In this document: positions 50,032-61,296 of the stretch, in pieces
Layout: the number at the start of each line of letters is the position of its first letter
Numbering within the stretch: position 1 is the first letter of the stretch
Assembly: GCF_963576615.1 (NCBI RefSeq)
Contig: NC_088711.1
Location: forward strand, 25,390,182 to 25,454,181
DNA: 64,000 nt
Source: Watersipora subatra
Lineage: Eukaryota; Bryozoa; Gymnolaemata; Cheilostomatida; Watersiporidae
Reading direction: 5' to 3'
Notes under the pieces: generated by a model
Databases searched by the model: none
Seen by the model: the letters and a program-made list of their open reading frames with translations, nothing else
What the model was told of the DNA's origin: nothing
Position numbers and translations under genes: made by a program

Positions 50032-51835
50032 AAAAAGTCGCAGGCCTTTTTATCGACCTACAAAAAGCGTTTGACTGTATGTGGCACCAAGGAATGTCGT
50101 TCAGACTCGCTGAGTTAAAAATAAATGAACCCTTTCTTCAATTAATATCTGATTTTCTCACATGATGAACAATCAGAATTTAGGTTAATAACCATCTATC
50201 ACAGCCAAAACAATGTGAAATAAGACTGCCACAAGGAAGCAACTTATCCCCTATACTTTTTATACTTTACACAAGAAACAGGCTGAACTCATGGAATGGA
50301 ACTCCGCTCAATTATGCAGATGATTGTTCAGTTATCTGCTCGACCAAATAAAGAACTACTATATGAAACAATGGAAAATAACTGCATGAAGCTTACACAC
50401 TGGCTAGAACAATGACGCATGAAAACAAACTGTTCTAAGACAGATACCATTTGGTTAAACTGCAACCCAAAACAACTTCAAGTCAATGGAGAAAACATAA
50501 ACATCACCAATTCTACTAAAGCTTTAGGTTTAACCCTAGACTCTAAGTTAGCATTCAACACACAAAGAGAAGAATCAAATGCAATATATAAAAAATGGAG
50601 ATGACTTCTCCCGCTCATCAATGCATGGTCAAAGCCATACTATTCTAAAGAGATACTAGAATCAACCATAATACTGAAAGTGTGTTACAATAGTTTTGTA
50701 TGGGATCAAAAAGCTGACATCTCTCTCTATAGTTGTTTGAAAGACATACTAGGAGCCAAGACTAATCCCTCGACGGAAGCACTCCACCATATCACAAACA
50801 CACCTACAGCTGAGTCTTCACGCTCCAGAGACATATACACTTACTGTAGAATGGCAATAGGACAGAGTTATTTCGCAAAAACTTTGTTATTTACAAAAAA
50901 CAAACTTAAAAAAAATACATTTTCACATTGTAATCCTAAATGACAAAAACACAACTATAGCAGATATGTCAGCAAGTCATTTTAGAAGATCCACTATTCG
51001 AAAGCAACTAAATAATGATCGGCAACGTCGATGGAAAACTCATCTGATAACAGGACACCATTCCACTGGTTTATTAAAGGACCTAGAAACAGATCATCTG
51101 GAAAAAAACCTTATTCCACTTATATTACCAAGGAAACAAATATCAATTTTAGCCAGGCTTTTCAGAGGCCACACAACCTTACAATATCACTTATACAAAC
51201 TCAACCTAACATTTACACCAACATGCACATGCCTGGATGAGGACGAAACTGTAGACCATTACCTATACAGATGTAGCAATTACATCAATCTAAGAAAGAA
51301 AATATTCCCTAACCCTCACAACTATCAACATCTGCTAGAAATTTATACATGAAAACAATGGTTCAATTGAAAACATAATTAACCCACTGCAGAAGTAAAC
51401 ATCAATGATACTCACACAAACAGATGATACAGACCATATTATAGTCATTCAATTATTAATTAACAATCTATTTTGCCACAATCACTACTCATAGAAAATC
51501 TAGTCTTCAGACCTGAACCCTTGTATATAGTATCAATTTATTTTTGTATAGGGTAAGTTATCATGCATTAATTATTTGAAGTCATCCTCTCATGTAAATT
51601 TTCTATGAAATTTTACACAAATAATCTCAAACTAAACATGAACTGTTCACTACTATCTTGCATTTAGGATACTTTTACAGTTTCCATTTTATTTGATAAT
51701 ATGCCTGCAAATATATGCCTTTTGTTATTTAGTTAGCAGCAAAATCAAAGATTGCTAACTCAGTGGCCATCCAATAAAATACTAAAAATAGTAATACAAT
51801 ACAATAATACAATGTAATAGTAATACATACACAGG
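50032..51835 (+). mobile_element. Degenerate 5'-truncated non-LTR retrotransposon (jockey/CR1-like)
   Basis: Reverse-transcriptase motifs are visible in broken frames: GLFIDLQKAFDCMWHQG (motif with catalytic D, about 50045), LPQGSNLSPILF (about 50230) and LNYADDCSVI (YADD box, about 50310). The thumb/connection part follows (STKALGLTLDSKLAFN, 50515-50565). A C-terminal region comes after it: LARLFRGHTTLQYHLYKLNL, then CTCLDEDETVDHYLYRC with Cys/His residues (51140-51290). Several in-frame stops show it is dead. The 3' end is an AATAC-type simple tail at about 51776-51832, typical for LINEs. The 5' half with the endonuclease is missing. It lies just upstream of the lamin start, on the opposite strand. 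Confidence 0.75.
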
Positions 51836-52075
51836 CATCTAACAGTTGGACGATGTCATGAAGACATCTCACGATATACGATAACTGGAACGGCTTTTAG
51901 TTAGCCCCAGAACTAGTGTTCAAATATTCTTTGCAGTCTCAGTATATAAAAAACGATAGCTTGCTATCATTGGAACTAATTTTCAGCCGCAACTTATCTT
52001 AAAATGGAGGACGCTGTTACCATAATTATACATGATGCAACATTTTGCAATAGCACAGTAGTGTAGTATGTATGG

Positions 52076-52135
52076 CATATCTATCTGTCTATCTATTTGT
52101 CTATCTGTCTATTTATCTGTCTTTCTATCCGTCTA

Positions 52136-52198
<63 letters not shown>

Positions 52199-52287
52199 GT
52201 CTCTCTATCTGTCTGTCTATCTATTTATCTATCTATCTGTCTATCTTTCTGTCTATCTGTCTGTCTATCTGTCTGTCTATTTGACTA
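52076..52287. repeat. (TCTA/TCTG)n tetranucleotide microsatellite
   Basis: About 210 bp of TCTA and TCTG units with some TTTA/TTTC interruptions. All three plus-strand frames stay open as SIYL/SVYL-type repeats, with no coding meaning. Confidence 0.9.
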
Positions 52288-52296
52288 TATAGATAA

Positions 52297-52664
52297 TTTT
52301 CTCAAAGTTGGTCATATGTACGTGCGTCCAACTATAGCTATTAGAATCTTCGAATAAAGAATCCATACCGAAGAAGATTTGATCTCAAACCCTCCCGTCT
52401 GCCAGTCCAACGCTGTGCTGATTCGGGCACAGAGATTGATAGACTGGCTAAGCCGTATATGTCGCTATATGAGAGCAAATACCATGATGCAAAGTCATGC
52501 CGTACCGCCATTAGAAGCCGAGTTCTTACTAGAAAGTTTACTGAAATTTTCCATTAGCACTGTGCCAGGCTAATAGCAAGTAGCAGACAACTCTCACTAC
52601 CTCTCATTGTTTATAAGCTGATTTTTAATACTCGGGCAGTGCCGGGTAGCACAGCTAGTCTATA
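52297..52664 (-). mobile_element. Composite SINE-A copy
   Basis: Reverse orientation of the 58.9-kb copy. The tail CTCAAAGTT...CCAACTATAGCTATTAG is at 52300, the tRNA-like head (GTTTGAGATCAAATC on the minus strand) near 52370-52430, and the core CGGGCAGTGCCGGGTAGCAC at 52634-52653. Confidence 0.6.
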
Positions 52665-52952
52665 TATATGTTTCTCAAAGTATGTCGTATGTCTGCATTC
52701 CGGCTATAGCTATTATTAGATTAGCCTAGCTGGGCAACAATGCTGACGCAATGTCATTACCTACCTGCATTTGAAGCTTACTAACTAGCTTAGTGAAATT
52801 TTCTATTGGCAATGTGCCAGGCCACTTGGCAATGGCCTGCCACTTGCTGGAGAGTTGCCTGCCAGCAAGTGGTAAGCAAATCTCATCACTTCTCATTGTT
52901 TATAAGCTGAATTTTAATACCAGACAACGCCGGGAGGCACAGCTAGTATATA
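52665..52952 (-). mobile_element. SINE-A copy lacking the tRNA module
   Basis: Tail (TTTCTCAAAGTATGTCGTAT, GGCTATAGCTATTA) is followed directly by the core ending AACGCCGGGAGGCACAGC. The tRNA-like part is deleted. Confidence 0.5.
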
Positions 52953-53569
52953 TACATTTTTCAAAGTATGTCTGTGGATCTGCCATTCCGGCTATAGCGC
53001 ACGCTGATTGTTTTACCGATGCGACCACGCATTACGATGCCCCTGTTAAGAAATATTTTTCGTAAGATTCGAATACTATATCTGGGGTCAAGGCCAACTC
53101 TCCTCGCGCAGACAATTGTACTGTCTCCATATCGTCGTATTCAAAATTTTGATGGATAGCTTTTGGTGAAACAGTAACCTTTTTTATACACGTACTTCTA
53201 AGCATGAATTGTTATTATTAATTATACATATTCAGAATTTTTATTTTGTTTTATCAGTTCCTATTAATTGTATCATTACCAAATCATCTTTTATTATAAT
53301 CGTAGCAAAACCAAATTAATTTAGCTATTACTTGCTAATTATTTCACATTCAAACACTTTTATAGTTGTTTTATTTTTTTCAACTTATTTCACCTACACA
53401 AAACATTTTCCTCGTGATATGAAGTTTAAAAGCTGTTTGACAAAGTTTGAAACCTCCACAGTTGTTTTTATTTTCTCTCTTATTTGATTTCAATTACACA
53501 GAAGACTTTTTTCACGATATGTAATTTGAAAGTTAGAATGGCAAATGTTGTTATATGTTAAATACAAAC

Positions 53570-53635
53570 CAATTTTCGGACCAAAGACTTTTTTATTATC
53601 CGGGCAGCGCTGAGTAGCACAGCTATTATCTATAT
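53570..53635 (-). mobile_element. SINE-A core fragment
   Basis: TTTATTATCCGGGCAGCGC followed by GAGTAGCACAGCTA, a degraded version of the core seen at 34.66, 52.64 and 58.89 kb. The sequence before it (53275-53570) resembles that before the 34.66-kb core, so a longer shared repeat extends upstream. Confidence 0.4.
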
Positions 53636-54009
53636 AAGTATCAAACTTGTTTGATATTTATATAGATTTTTTATTTTTGAATGTCCTGAGTTGGAGTATT
53701 GTTAAAAGCTATCTTTTATTCTAACCTTGAACCCTGGAGACAAATAGATGGGTGGACAAATAAACACTGCTCTTATTATAGTATAAATATATTTTATTTT
53801 GCTTTATTATAGACACATAAAATAATTTTTATTATTTTTCTTTTGCAGAATAAACCTCGCTATCTAGAACAAATCAACAAGTAGTGGTAAATTTATGTTG
53901 GAGTTGCAAAATTGCCGCAATCATGGACCATAAACCATGTTGAAGTAATAAGAAAAATGAGACAAGTTGTTGATGCAAACTAATAATATTACAGTTGCCG
54001 TACAGCTAA

Positions 54010-54858
54010 CAAATTAAAAAGTCTAGTTTTTTCCCTTTTTGTATTGCCAAAGGGTGAGTTTGGAAAGATCTTGGAACGGATTAGGTAATTTACACGTATT
54101 TTACTGTTCATGTAAAGGCAAATCCCTATTACTTAAACATTCCCAAAAGGGATTATTTATATTGTAGGAGCGTCTACTGTATGTATTTACTATCGCAAAA
54201 GTGGTGTATGTCTGTCCATCCATATTTTTCAAATCCAAGCTTAAGATAAAAAATAGATTTTAATGAAATTCCGATTCTTGTCATTCAGATTTGTAACTGA
54301 CTTTTAAAATCTGCACCAATTGACCACCTTTAGGTGTTTCTGAATACTTACGCAGCTACTTATTCTCTTTGCTTTATCGACATACCTGATAATCCCTTAC
54401 CGCACCCTAGACTGTGAGGATACTACAGAGATATGTACTCCTATACACGTCGTTTACTCTCCCAAATGTAGGAAAAAAGAAAACAATATTTCTAAGGCTA
54501 ATTATGGAACTCTTGTTATTCAAATTATTCCTTTGTGCTACTACTTATTCTCTTTGCTTGATCAGCACACCTGACGATCTCTCACGGTGCGCTAGACTGC
54601 GAGGGTACTAGCATATATAATAGAGATACCCATATACCGTGTTTTTTTTTCACACAAATGCATTAAGAGAGAAAATGATATTTCAAAGCTAACTAAGAGA
54701 CTTTCGTATATTCAGACTGAATTTGAGTACTTCCAATGACTTCACGCTTTATGTTATGAATAATTTTTTGTGTAATACGGAGCAAAAACTTTACATAAAT
54801 TCTTTATGTTTTTGGGATTTACTTTATAGAAGGTTCATGTTATAAGAGCATCTACTGC
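54010..54858. mobile_element. Rearranged copy 3 of the CAGTAGACGC-family element
   Basis: 54010-54182 is the inverted left end of the family (TTTGGAAAGATCTTGGAACG ... GTAGGAGCGTCTACTG). 54183-54858 continues in direct orientation with interior sequence and ends GAGCATCTACTG. A unit related to the SINE-B tail is repeated inside it (about 54352-54420 and 54536-54610). Confidence 0.55.
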
Positions 54859-57800
54859 ATTTATCTTATGAATTAATGATTTTATTGAAATAAAATACCC
54901 CTGCGTCTTTCCCTGGAGCAAAACTCGAAACTGATCTTGCCTAACAATTGCAGCAATATTTATGTTACATAAGCGAGTGGGCTAGAGCTTGACAGCAATT
55001 GTTTTCAAATGATAAATCACATAATTTTGCTTACAGCTGACTTTCCAACATTTCCCCCTACACAACAATATAAAGTTATTGTACCGCAACTAGTCATCAT
55101 AGTGCAATAAATGAGATACTAGCAAACAATTGGCATATCATACGTAAGGAACAGCCATCTTATGTAATAGCAAGATATATCTTGAGTACAAAAAGTAATA
55201 AATACAATATTATCTCGAGAAAAAGTGTAAATAAAAGTAAAAATATCACTCAAGGAATTCTCAGCAACTAATAGATAACTGAAATAGATACCTCCATTAT
55301 TCTCAGCAACTAATAGATAACTGAAATAGATACCTCCATTATTCTAGCAGACAGCCATGAACGTAGAGAAAGTTTACTGACAGAAGTTTGCTACTTTTGT
55401 CAATACTAATTACAAGTAGTACTAGCTTAGTACGTAAAGCTTATTAGTTATGCTACTACTAAGTTTGCATAAATTCTTTGAAGATTGTCAATTGCGTAAA
55501 AATTCTCATCAATTTCTTCAAATGGTGCTTTTTACCTTTTCTTGGTCAACTTTTGTTCCAGAAACCTTTCATCAGTTAATCATGCTTGGCTAACTATGTG
55601 GAGTTACTTCCTCCACAGCCCTTCTCAAGGCCATCACTCATTTCATAAAGTTTCTTCTTTGAAATATTTTGTTTCAATTTCTTGATTTACTAAAGTACCA
55701 ATTTTTGTCATTTGAAGGTCATCTGTAAGCGACAGAATCAAAGCAGATTTATTATGATGAATTGTATTTTCCAAATGTCTTGTCTGTAGCACTACTGTTG
55801 TGGTTTTCTGGTCATAAGTGTAAAGCCTTTAGTCAGCTTCAACTATAGAAAATTTTCGCTGTGTATCTAGGCACCTTACTTTCTTTAGTGTTGACATCTT
55901 GTTGGTATGTTGCTGGTTTGAGATTATCAGGTAAGGTAGTTATATGTTTAGTCGTTTATTCATAAACCTTTGTGACGGAGCATAACCATCTTGTAGAAGG
56001 GTTCAGCGATTGTTGAGCAACGCTCAGCTCAGAGATTCCGTTGATGTTCATGAGCCCTTTGTAGATCGTTTCAGCAATCTACTCGCATTTTTCATTGGCG
56101 CAGAGCGTATGAAATGAGAGGATTAAAAAAAGGATATTATCATTTGTATTCCGCTGAAACTTCTAAAAAGCAAGGCCCATTGTCAAACATGGTGTAGTTT
56201 TGAAATCCATTAATTATGGCTGCATTGTTAAGGATAATTATTACATTTGCTGGTGTTTGATTTTGTGAGGCATCATGGACCTGAATTCAATGACTATAGT
56301 AAACGACAAGCGAGTTGTTGGTATTAAATGCTCCATTTTCTTTTATTTATCCGTAAGCAAACTTTACGTTTATCTTCTGTTAGTTCTCCAATATCATCAA
56401 AAGCCCAAATATTATCGGTGTACCACAATGTTTACGAGTTAATTGTTTGTTCATTATGATATATATGTTACCTATTTATTCATGTTAACACGAATATAGC
56501 AGAACCATTTGTCAAATGACTCCAACTACAACTTTGCAGATTTACCATTTCCCTTGCTAATTAGTGTCCATTTGATGTGATACATTTACATGCATAGTAT
56601 TGTATATTTCATAGCTAACTGTTTTTCATAACTTTTTTGGACTCCTAAGTTTCCATTTTTTTAGTTGTAATCACAAACCAGTGTACACAGACTGTTAGAT
56701 CAGTTTATATTTTGTTTGATGAGTAGTTTATATAAGGTATGGATAGTACTGTAAGAGGAGTGAAAATTGCAAGATAAACAAATATATGCAAAACAGATTG
56801 CTTCGAGGATCAGAAAGTATAGTACAATTGCTTGGTGTCTGATCGTGTGAGTTTGCCAAAATTTCTTTTCAGTCAACCATGGTAGAAACTACCATAATTA
56901 TTGAGGTTGAAGGGGCTCAGAATTAAATTCCCATGAAATGAACCTACTGCTTGCAGATGCACTCTTCAACTGCTGGAGCTCATGTTGACATGAGTTCAAA
57001 GAGCTGCAAGAGAAAGTGTAAAATGAGAATAGGAAGAAATTTTAGTGCGGCAGGCAACTGAAATGTAACACAAATACGCTAGTCTGTCTAATCACTCAAA
57101 CCTCCATACAACGAGTGTTCAATCTGATGGACAGGGTAGCGCGATTAGGTTGTTCACATGTTATCTGTTCAAAAAAAAAAATTTTCTGGTCTATAAAATG
57201 GCTTGAGGAAAGATGAACAAGTGTTAGAAGAGAATTACCTAGCTCAATATGCGCTCATAACTCTTTCAGAGTGTGTTAATCTAGCTATTTAGCATCTTAT
57301 CATCTGGTAGTCTTTGTCTGACATCACAAAAGCATCAAAAATTGTTGTCTCACTGCCCTCTAGTTTAAGCCATTAAGCTTAGGGTCTTACTCAGTTGATT
57401 GTAGCTGATTGTGTATGTAATGCCCTATTCTTGAGCAACCAAATCTATCAATTAACAAGTAATGTCAAAACTCAGGCTGCGGTGGCATTCTGCACAAGGG
57501 TGACAAAAATAGGTCAAGGTTAAGACATTAGGAAGAATGCAAGAGCTAATTGCAATTGAAACATAGATGTCCAGGACTGGTCGTACATGTTTAGTGCCAA
57601 AAGTAAATCTTAGAAGTAAGTTTTTTTATGAAGATGACAAAGTTGGCACCGGAGAATCAAGTAGGCTACATGTACATGTATTTAGATTTGTTTGTAAAAG
57701 ATCAAGAGGCACTAAAGTCGATCCTGGAAAATATACTTATGCCCTAATTGTTGAAGAAAGGCGAGTAAGACAGGGATCAAATACATACATTGTTAAGATT

Positions 57801-57904
57801 GTCAATTACACACACATAGCGTAATTCATAGAGTACATCTAATAAATGTTCTAATGTTCACAGACAAAGCTAGCTTGATCCGTCGGGGTGGCGCATCCAA
57901 GACT
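54859..57904. other. Intergenic, no supported gene
   Basis: Only a 42-bp duplication and AT-rich sequence. A frame at 57567-57824 (ALIVEERRVRQGSN) has a faint retroelement-like look but no identifiable domain. Confidence 0.4.
55257..55340. repeat. 42-bp direct duplication
   Basis: Two adjacent copies of TTCTCAGCAACTAATAGATA + ACTGAAATAGATACCTCCATTA. Confidence 0.8.
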
Positions 57905-58059
57905 GTAGTTTATAGTAATTGCTACTCAGAAGTTTTTAGTTTATAGTAATTGCTACTCAGAAGTTTGTAGTTTATAGTAATTGCTACTCAGAAGTTTGTA
58001 GTTTATAGTAATTGCTACTCAGAAGTTTGTAGTTTATAGTAATTGCTACTCAGAAGTTT
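57905..58059. repeat. 31-bp tandem repeat, 5 copies
   Basis: Unit GTAGTTTATAGTAATTGCTA + CTCAGAAGTTT; 5 x 31 = 155 bp, almost identical copies. Confidence 0.9.
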
Positions 58060-58869
58060 CATTAAGATTAATACCTCTGCAGGAATACTTCAGGTTAAAC
58101 TTACTGCATAAAAACAAGAGAAAAAAAAGGAAAAATTGTTTCAATTTTTTTCAAAGTCTTAAAAGTTTTAACTTTTTTAAAACTTTGCTTTGATTCCCAA
58201 CTCATGTTGGATATTGGAGATCATCTCCAAAATTATTAAAAACTGATTTAAGCCTAAAGGCCTATCATAACAAAAGTCATAGAGCCTATGATGGCCTATG
58301 ATACATTAGGTCATTGTCAGATTTGTCAGCTACCATTTAATTAACTTGCTGCCTTCTGGAATTTAATGAAAACATCAATACACTCCTTGCTTGGTATTGG
58401 TTTAGACCAGTTTGAGTTCAATGGTTTAACTTACCTTTTGTTCATAGACTTATATTAGCAGATGGTTTAAGATACTTATAAGTTACATGTACATTCTAGC
58501 TTGTTTTTAATGATCTATATATCTTTTTTCTTACAAAGAAAAAAAGTATAACAATGGCAGTTCCACTATACTTTCTAGTAACTTCAGAAGCTGAAAAGCC
58601 TTTTAGGATTAACATATGTAGCTAATGAGGATCAATCAATGTAAAGGCGTTATCAACACACTACCATGCTGGACCTATGGCTGATGTCATTAAAAGCAAA
58701 AGCTCAATACAAACATGTAGTTCCAAATATCGATTTGTGCTGCCATAGCTTGAAAAATGTTTGAATTTTGTTTGCATCTTACTTTAGCATATTTTATTAC
58801 AAAATAGTGAGCAATTGATCTGTTGAAAGATTTTTTTGCTTTTAGAAATTATTTGACGTTTTATAGTAG

Positions 58870-59245
58870 TACTAGCTGGATGCCTGGCGTTGCCCAGGTA
58901 TTAAAAATTAGCTTATAAATGATGAGAGGTAATGAGAGTTGCCTGACACTTGCTATTAGCCTGCCGCAATGCCAATGGATAGTTTGAGTATGCTTGCTAA
59001 TAAGAGCTACCCTTCTCATGAGGTTACGTTGTGACGGAGAGCGGTAGTGTATTTGCTCCCATATACAGACATATAGGTATCACCTAATGAGTGTGGTTGA
59101 ATTGGTAAGGCATTGGACTGGTAAACCGGAGGGTCTGAGATCAAATCTTCGGCAATACAGATTCTTTATTTCCAGATATTGTAAGCTATAGCTGGACAAA
59201 CACAGACACATATACACAAACTTTGAGAAATATTTATATATAAAA
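58870..59245 (+). mobile_element. Composite SINE-A: conserved core plus tRNA-derived SINE
   Basis: 58870-59085 holds the core CTAGCTGGATGCCTGGCGTT...CCAGGTATTAAAAATTAGC. 59091-59155 is a tRNA-like head with A-box-like GGTTGAATTGGTAAGG and B-box-like GAGATCAAATC. The tail is GCTATAGCTGGACAAACACA...TTTGAGAAATATTTATATA. Confidence 0.6.
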
Positions 59246-59251
59246 TTGTTG

Positions 59252-59690
59252 AAAATTGTTTCCTTACCCCGGTTAACTCGTATGGGTGGTAATTTCTGCT
59301 CTAACTCGGGTCTCCTATCAAAGACCTGAAAGTTTGAGCACTCACCTTAAGATCTTAGCTGTTTTCAATAGCGCACTTTTCTGCAACTCACCTGAGTTGA
59401 TTGCTGTCGGTATTTGGGCAAGCCACAGTTTATGCGCCAGTGTTATTGCGCCCAGTGCCCAATGACTACTGGAATTACAGTTGTTCTTACATTCCAGCAT
59501 ATTTCAATCTCTTCTCCAAGAGGGAGATATTTCTCTACCTTTTCTTTTTCTTTGCTGGCTATATTGTAGTCATTGGGTACTGCTATATCTATTATAGTAG
59601 CCCTCTTGTTCTCCTTATCCACCACCACCACTATATTATTATAGTGGTGGTGGTGGTGGTTCTCCTTATCCACCACACCAGATTATGCAA
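59252..59690 (-). mobile_element. 3' end of the same RLE LINE in opposite orientation (left copy)
   Basis: The minus strand reads NKRATIIDIAVPNDYNIASK, then EKVEKYLPLGEEIE and PVVIG, followed by the same 3' UTR (near-identical to 60560-60960 reversed). The protein frame is broken after the PVVIG block. The copy starts at an expanded CCACCA/GTGGTG palindrome at 59625-59662 that abuts the right copy, making a head-to-head pair. Confidence 0.7.
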
Positions 59691-60965
59691 AGCAACATCA
59701 ACCACGAAGCCGAAGTACGTCACAAAGCCATTACTGAATACAAAAAACACCTTCGGCAGGTCCTACGGAGCCAGCTCAATGCCAAGAACCAAGTCATGGC
59801 GATAAATACTTACGCACTGCCAGTTATAAGATATCCAGCAGGCATAATAAAGTGGACTGAGGAAGCCATCAAGGAAACAGATATAGCAACTCGTAAACTG
59901 CTGACCATGCATGGAGCACTCCACCCAAAATCTGATACTACTAGATTGTATCTCGATAGGAAAGATGACGGTAGGGGACTCAAAAGTGTACAGCAGACAG
60001 TGAAAGCAGAAGAGCAAAGCATCAAAGCCTATGCAGCCTCCATGGCCACTTCAGATAAGTTGCTAGATAGAATTTCAATCGGCTGCTCTTACAATGGACC
60101 TTCACCCTGATGATGAGGAAATTGACTGGCACACGAAACCTCTTCATGGTGCTTACCACCGACAAATATCTAAGGTTGGCGATCTTCACCAGACATATAT
60201 GTGGCTGAACAAAGGAAACCTAACGGCCAATACAGAGTCGCTAATCATGGCAGCCCAGGAGCAAGTGTTCCCAACAAGGCAACTCCAGATAAAAATCTAT
60301 CACACTAGAGACGATCCTAGATGCAGACTGTGCAAAGATGCACCTGAGACCATCCAACACATCATCAGTGGATGCAAGCAGCTAGCAGGAAACACATACA
60401 CTGAAAGGCATAATCATGTCGCAGGGTTTGTGTATAGAAGTCTATGTGACGAGTATGGCCTTAATAAACCACAACACTGGTGGGAAGCTCCTGGTAAGGT
60501 CAATGAAAATGACCGCGCTAAGATCCTCTGGGACTCCTACATCCGGACTGACAAGCATGTCCTGGCAAACCAACCAGATATCGTGGTGGTGGACAAGGAG
60601 AACAAGAGGGCTACTATAATAGATATAGCAGTACCCAATGACTACAATATAGCCAGCAAAGAAAAAGAAAAGGTAGAGAAATATCTCCCTCTTGGAGAAG
60701 AGATTGAAAAATGCTGGAGTGTGAGAACAACTGCAATCCCAGTAGTCATTGGGGCACTGGGTGCAATACCACCGGCACATAAAATGTGGCTTGCTCAGAT
60801 ACCAACAGCAATCAACTCAGGTGAGTTGCAGAAAAGTGCGCTATTGGGAACAGCTAAGATCTTGAGGTGAGTGCTCAAACTCCCAGGTCTCTTGTAGGAG
60901 ACCTGAGTTAGAGCAGAAACTACCACCCATATGGGTTAACCGGGGTGAGGAAACAATTTTTATAT
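59690..60965 (+). mobile_element. 3' part of a LINE with restriction-like endonuclease (right copy)
   Basis: C-terminal half of a non-LTR retrotransposon protein of the restriction-like endonuclease (RLE) type (R2/R4/NeSL-like groups). The first frame (59685-60110) carries the post-RT region with RLYLDRKDDGRGLKSVQQ. The second (60094-60870) has TYMWLNKGNLTANTESLI, a CCHC knuckle (CRLCKDAPETIQHIISGC) and the endonuclease block (ANQPDIVVVDKENKRA then TIIDIAVPNDYN), ending in ELQKSALLGTAKILR. The two frames are joined by a +1 frameshift near 60100. The reverse transcriptase domain is absent, so this is a 5'-truncated copy. A 3' UTR follows to about 60965, then TA-rich simple repeat. Confidence 0.75.
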
Positions 60966-61030
60966 AGTGGTGTATATATATATATATAGTGGTATATATA
61001 TAGTGGTATATATATATACATGTATATAAT
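60966..61030. repeat. TA-rich simple repeat with TATAGTGG units
   Basis: (TA)n interrupted by TAGTGG. It follows the 3' end of the RLE LINE directly, so it may be that element's tail. Confidence 0.7.
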
Positions 61031-61095
61031 AACCAAAAGCATATAAAAAGAGAACTCTACACTAAAAACCTAAAAGATAATTGGTGGAGTATGAA

Positions 61096-61296
61096 ATATT
61101 TGCAAAAAATATTAAGAAGAAAGTAAACTTCTAGTAATTGCGCTACAAATCTGTTTCGTGCGATGCACTCATTAGATGCGGTTGAACTAAAAATATTTAG
61201 TTCTGGATTTTTAGTCCAACCGCGTCTGATGAGTGCATCGGACGCGGTTGTCATCGAACTAAAAGTTTACTTTCTTCTTAATATTTTTTTCAAATA
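61096..61296. mobile_element. Small hairpin (MITE-like) element
   Basis: Outer arms of about 34 bp (61096-61130 and 61263-61296) pair with about one mismatch. An inner pair (GATGCACTCATTAGATGCGG at 61161 and its inverted copy near 61222-61240) forms a second stem. Flanked on both sides by TATATACATGTATATA. Confidence 0.55.

Noticed and set aside
52068-52357. Overlapping open frames of 70-86 codons in three frames
   Set aside because: Produced entirely by the TCTA/TCTG microsatellite.
57567-57824. Possible small gene or retroelement C terminus
   Set aside because: 85 codons with no domain I can name, no LTRs nearby and no supporting splice structure.
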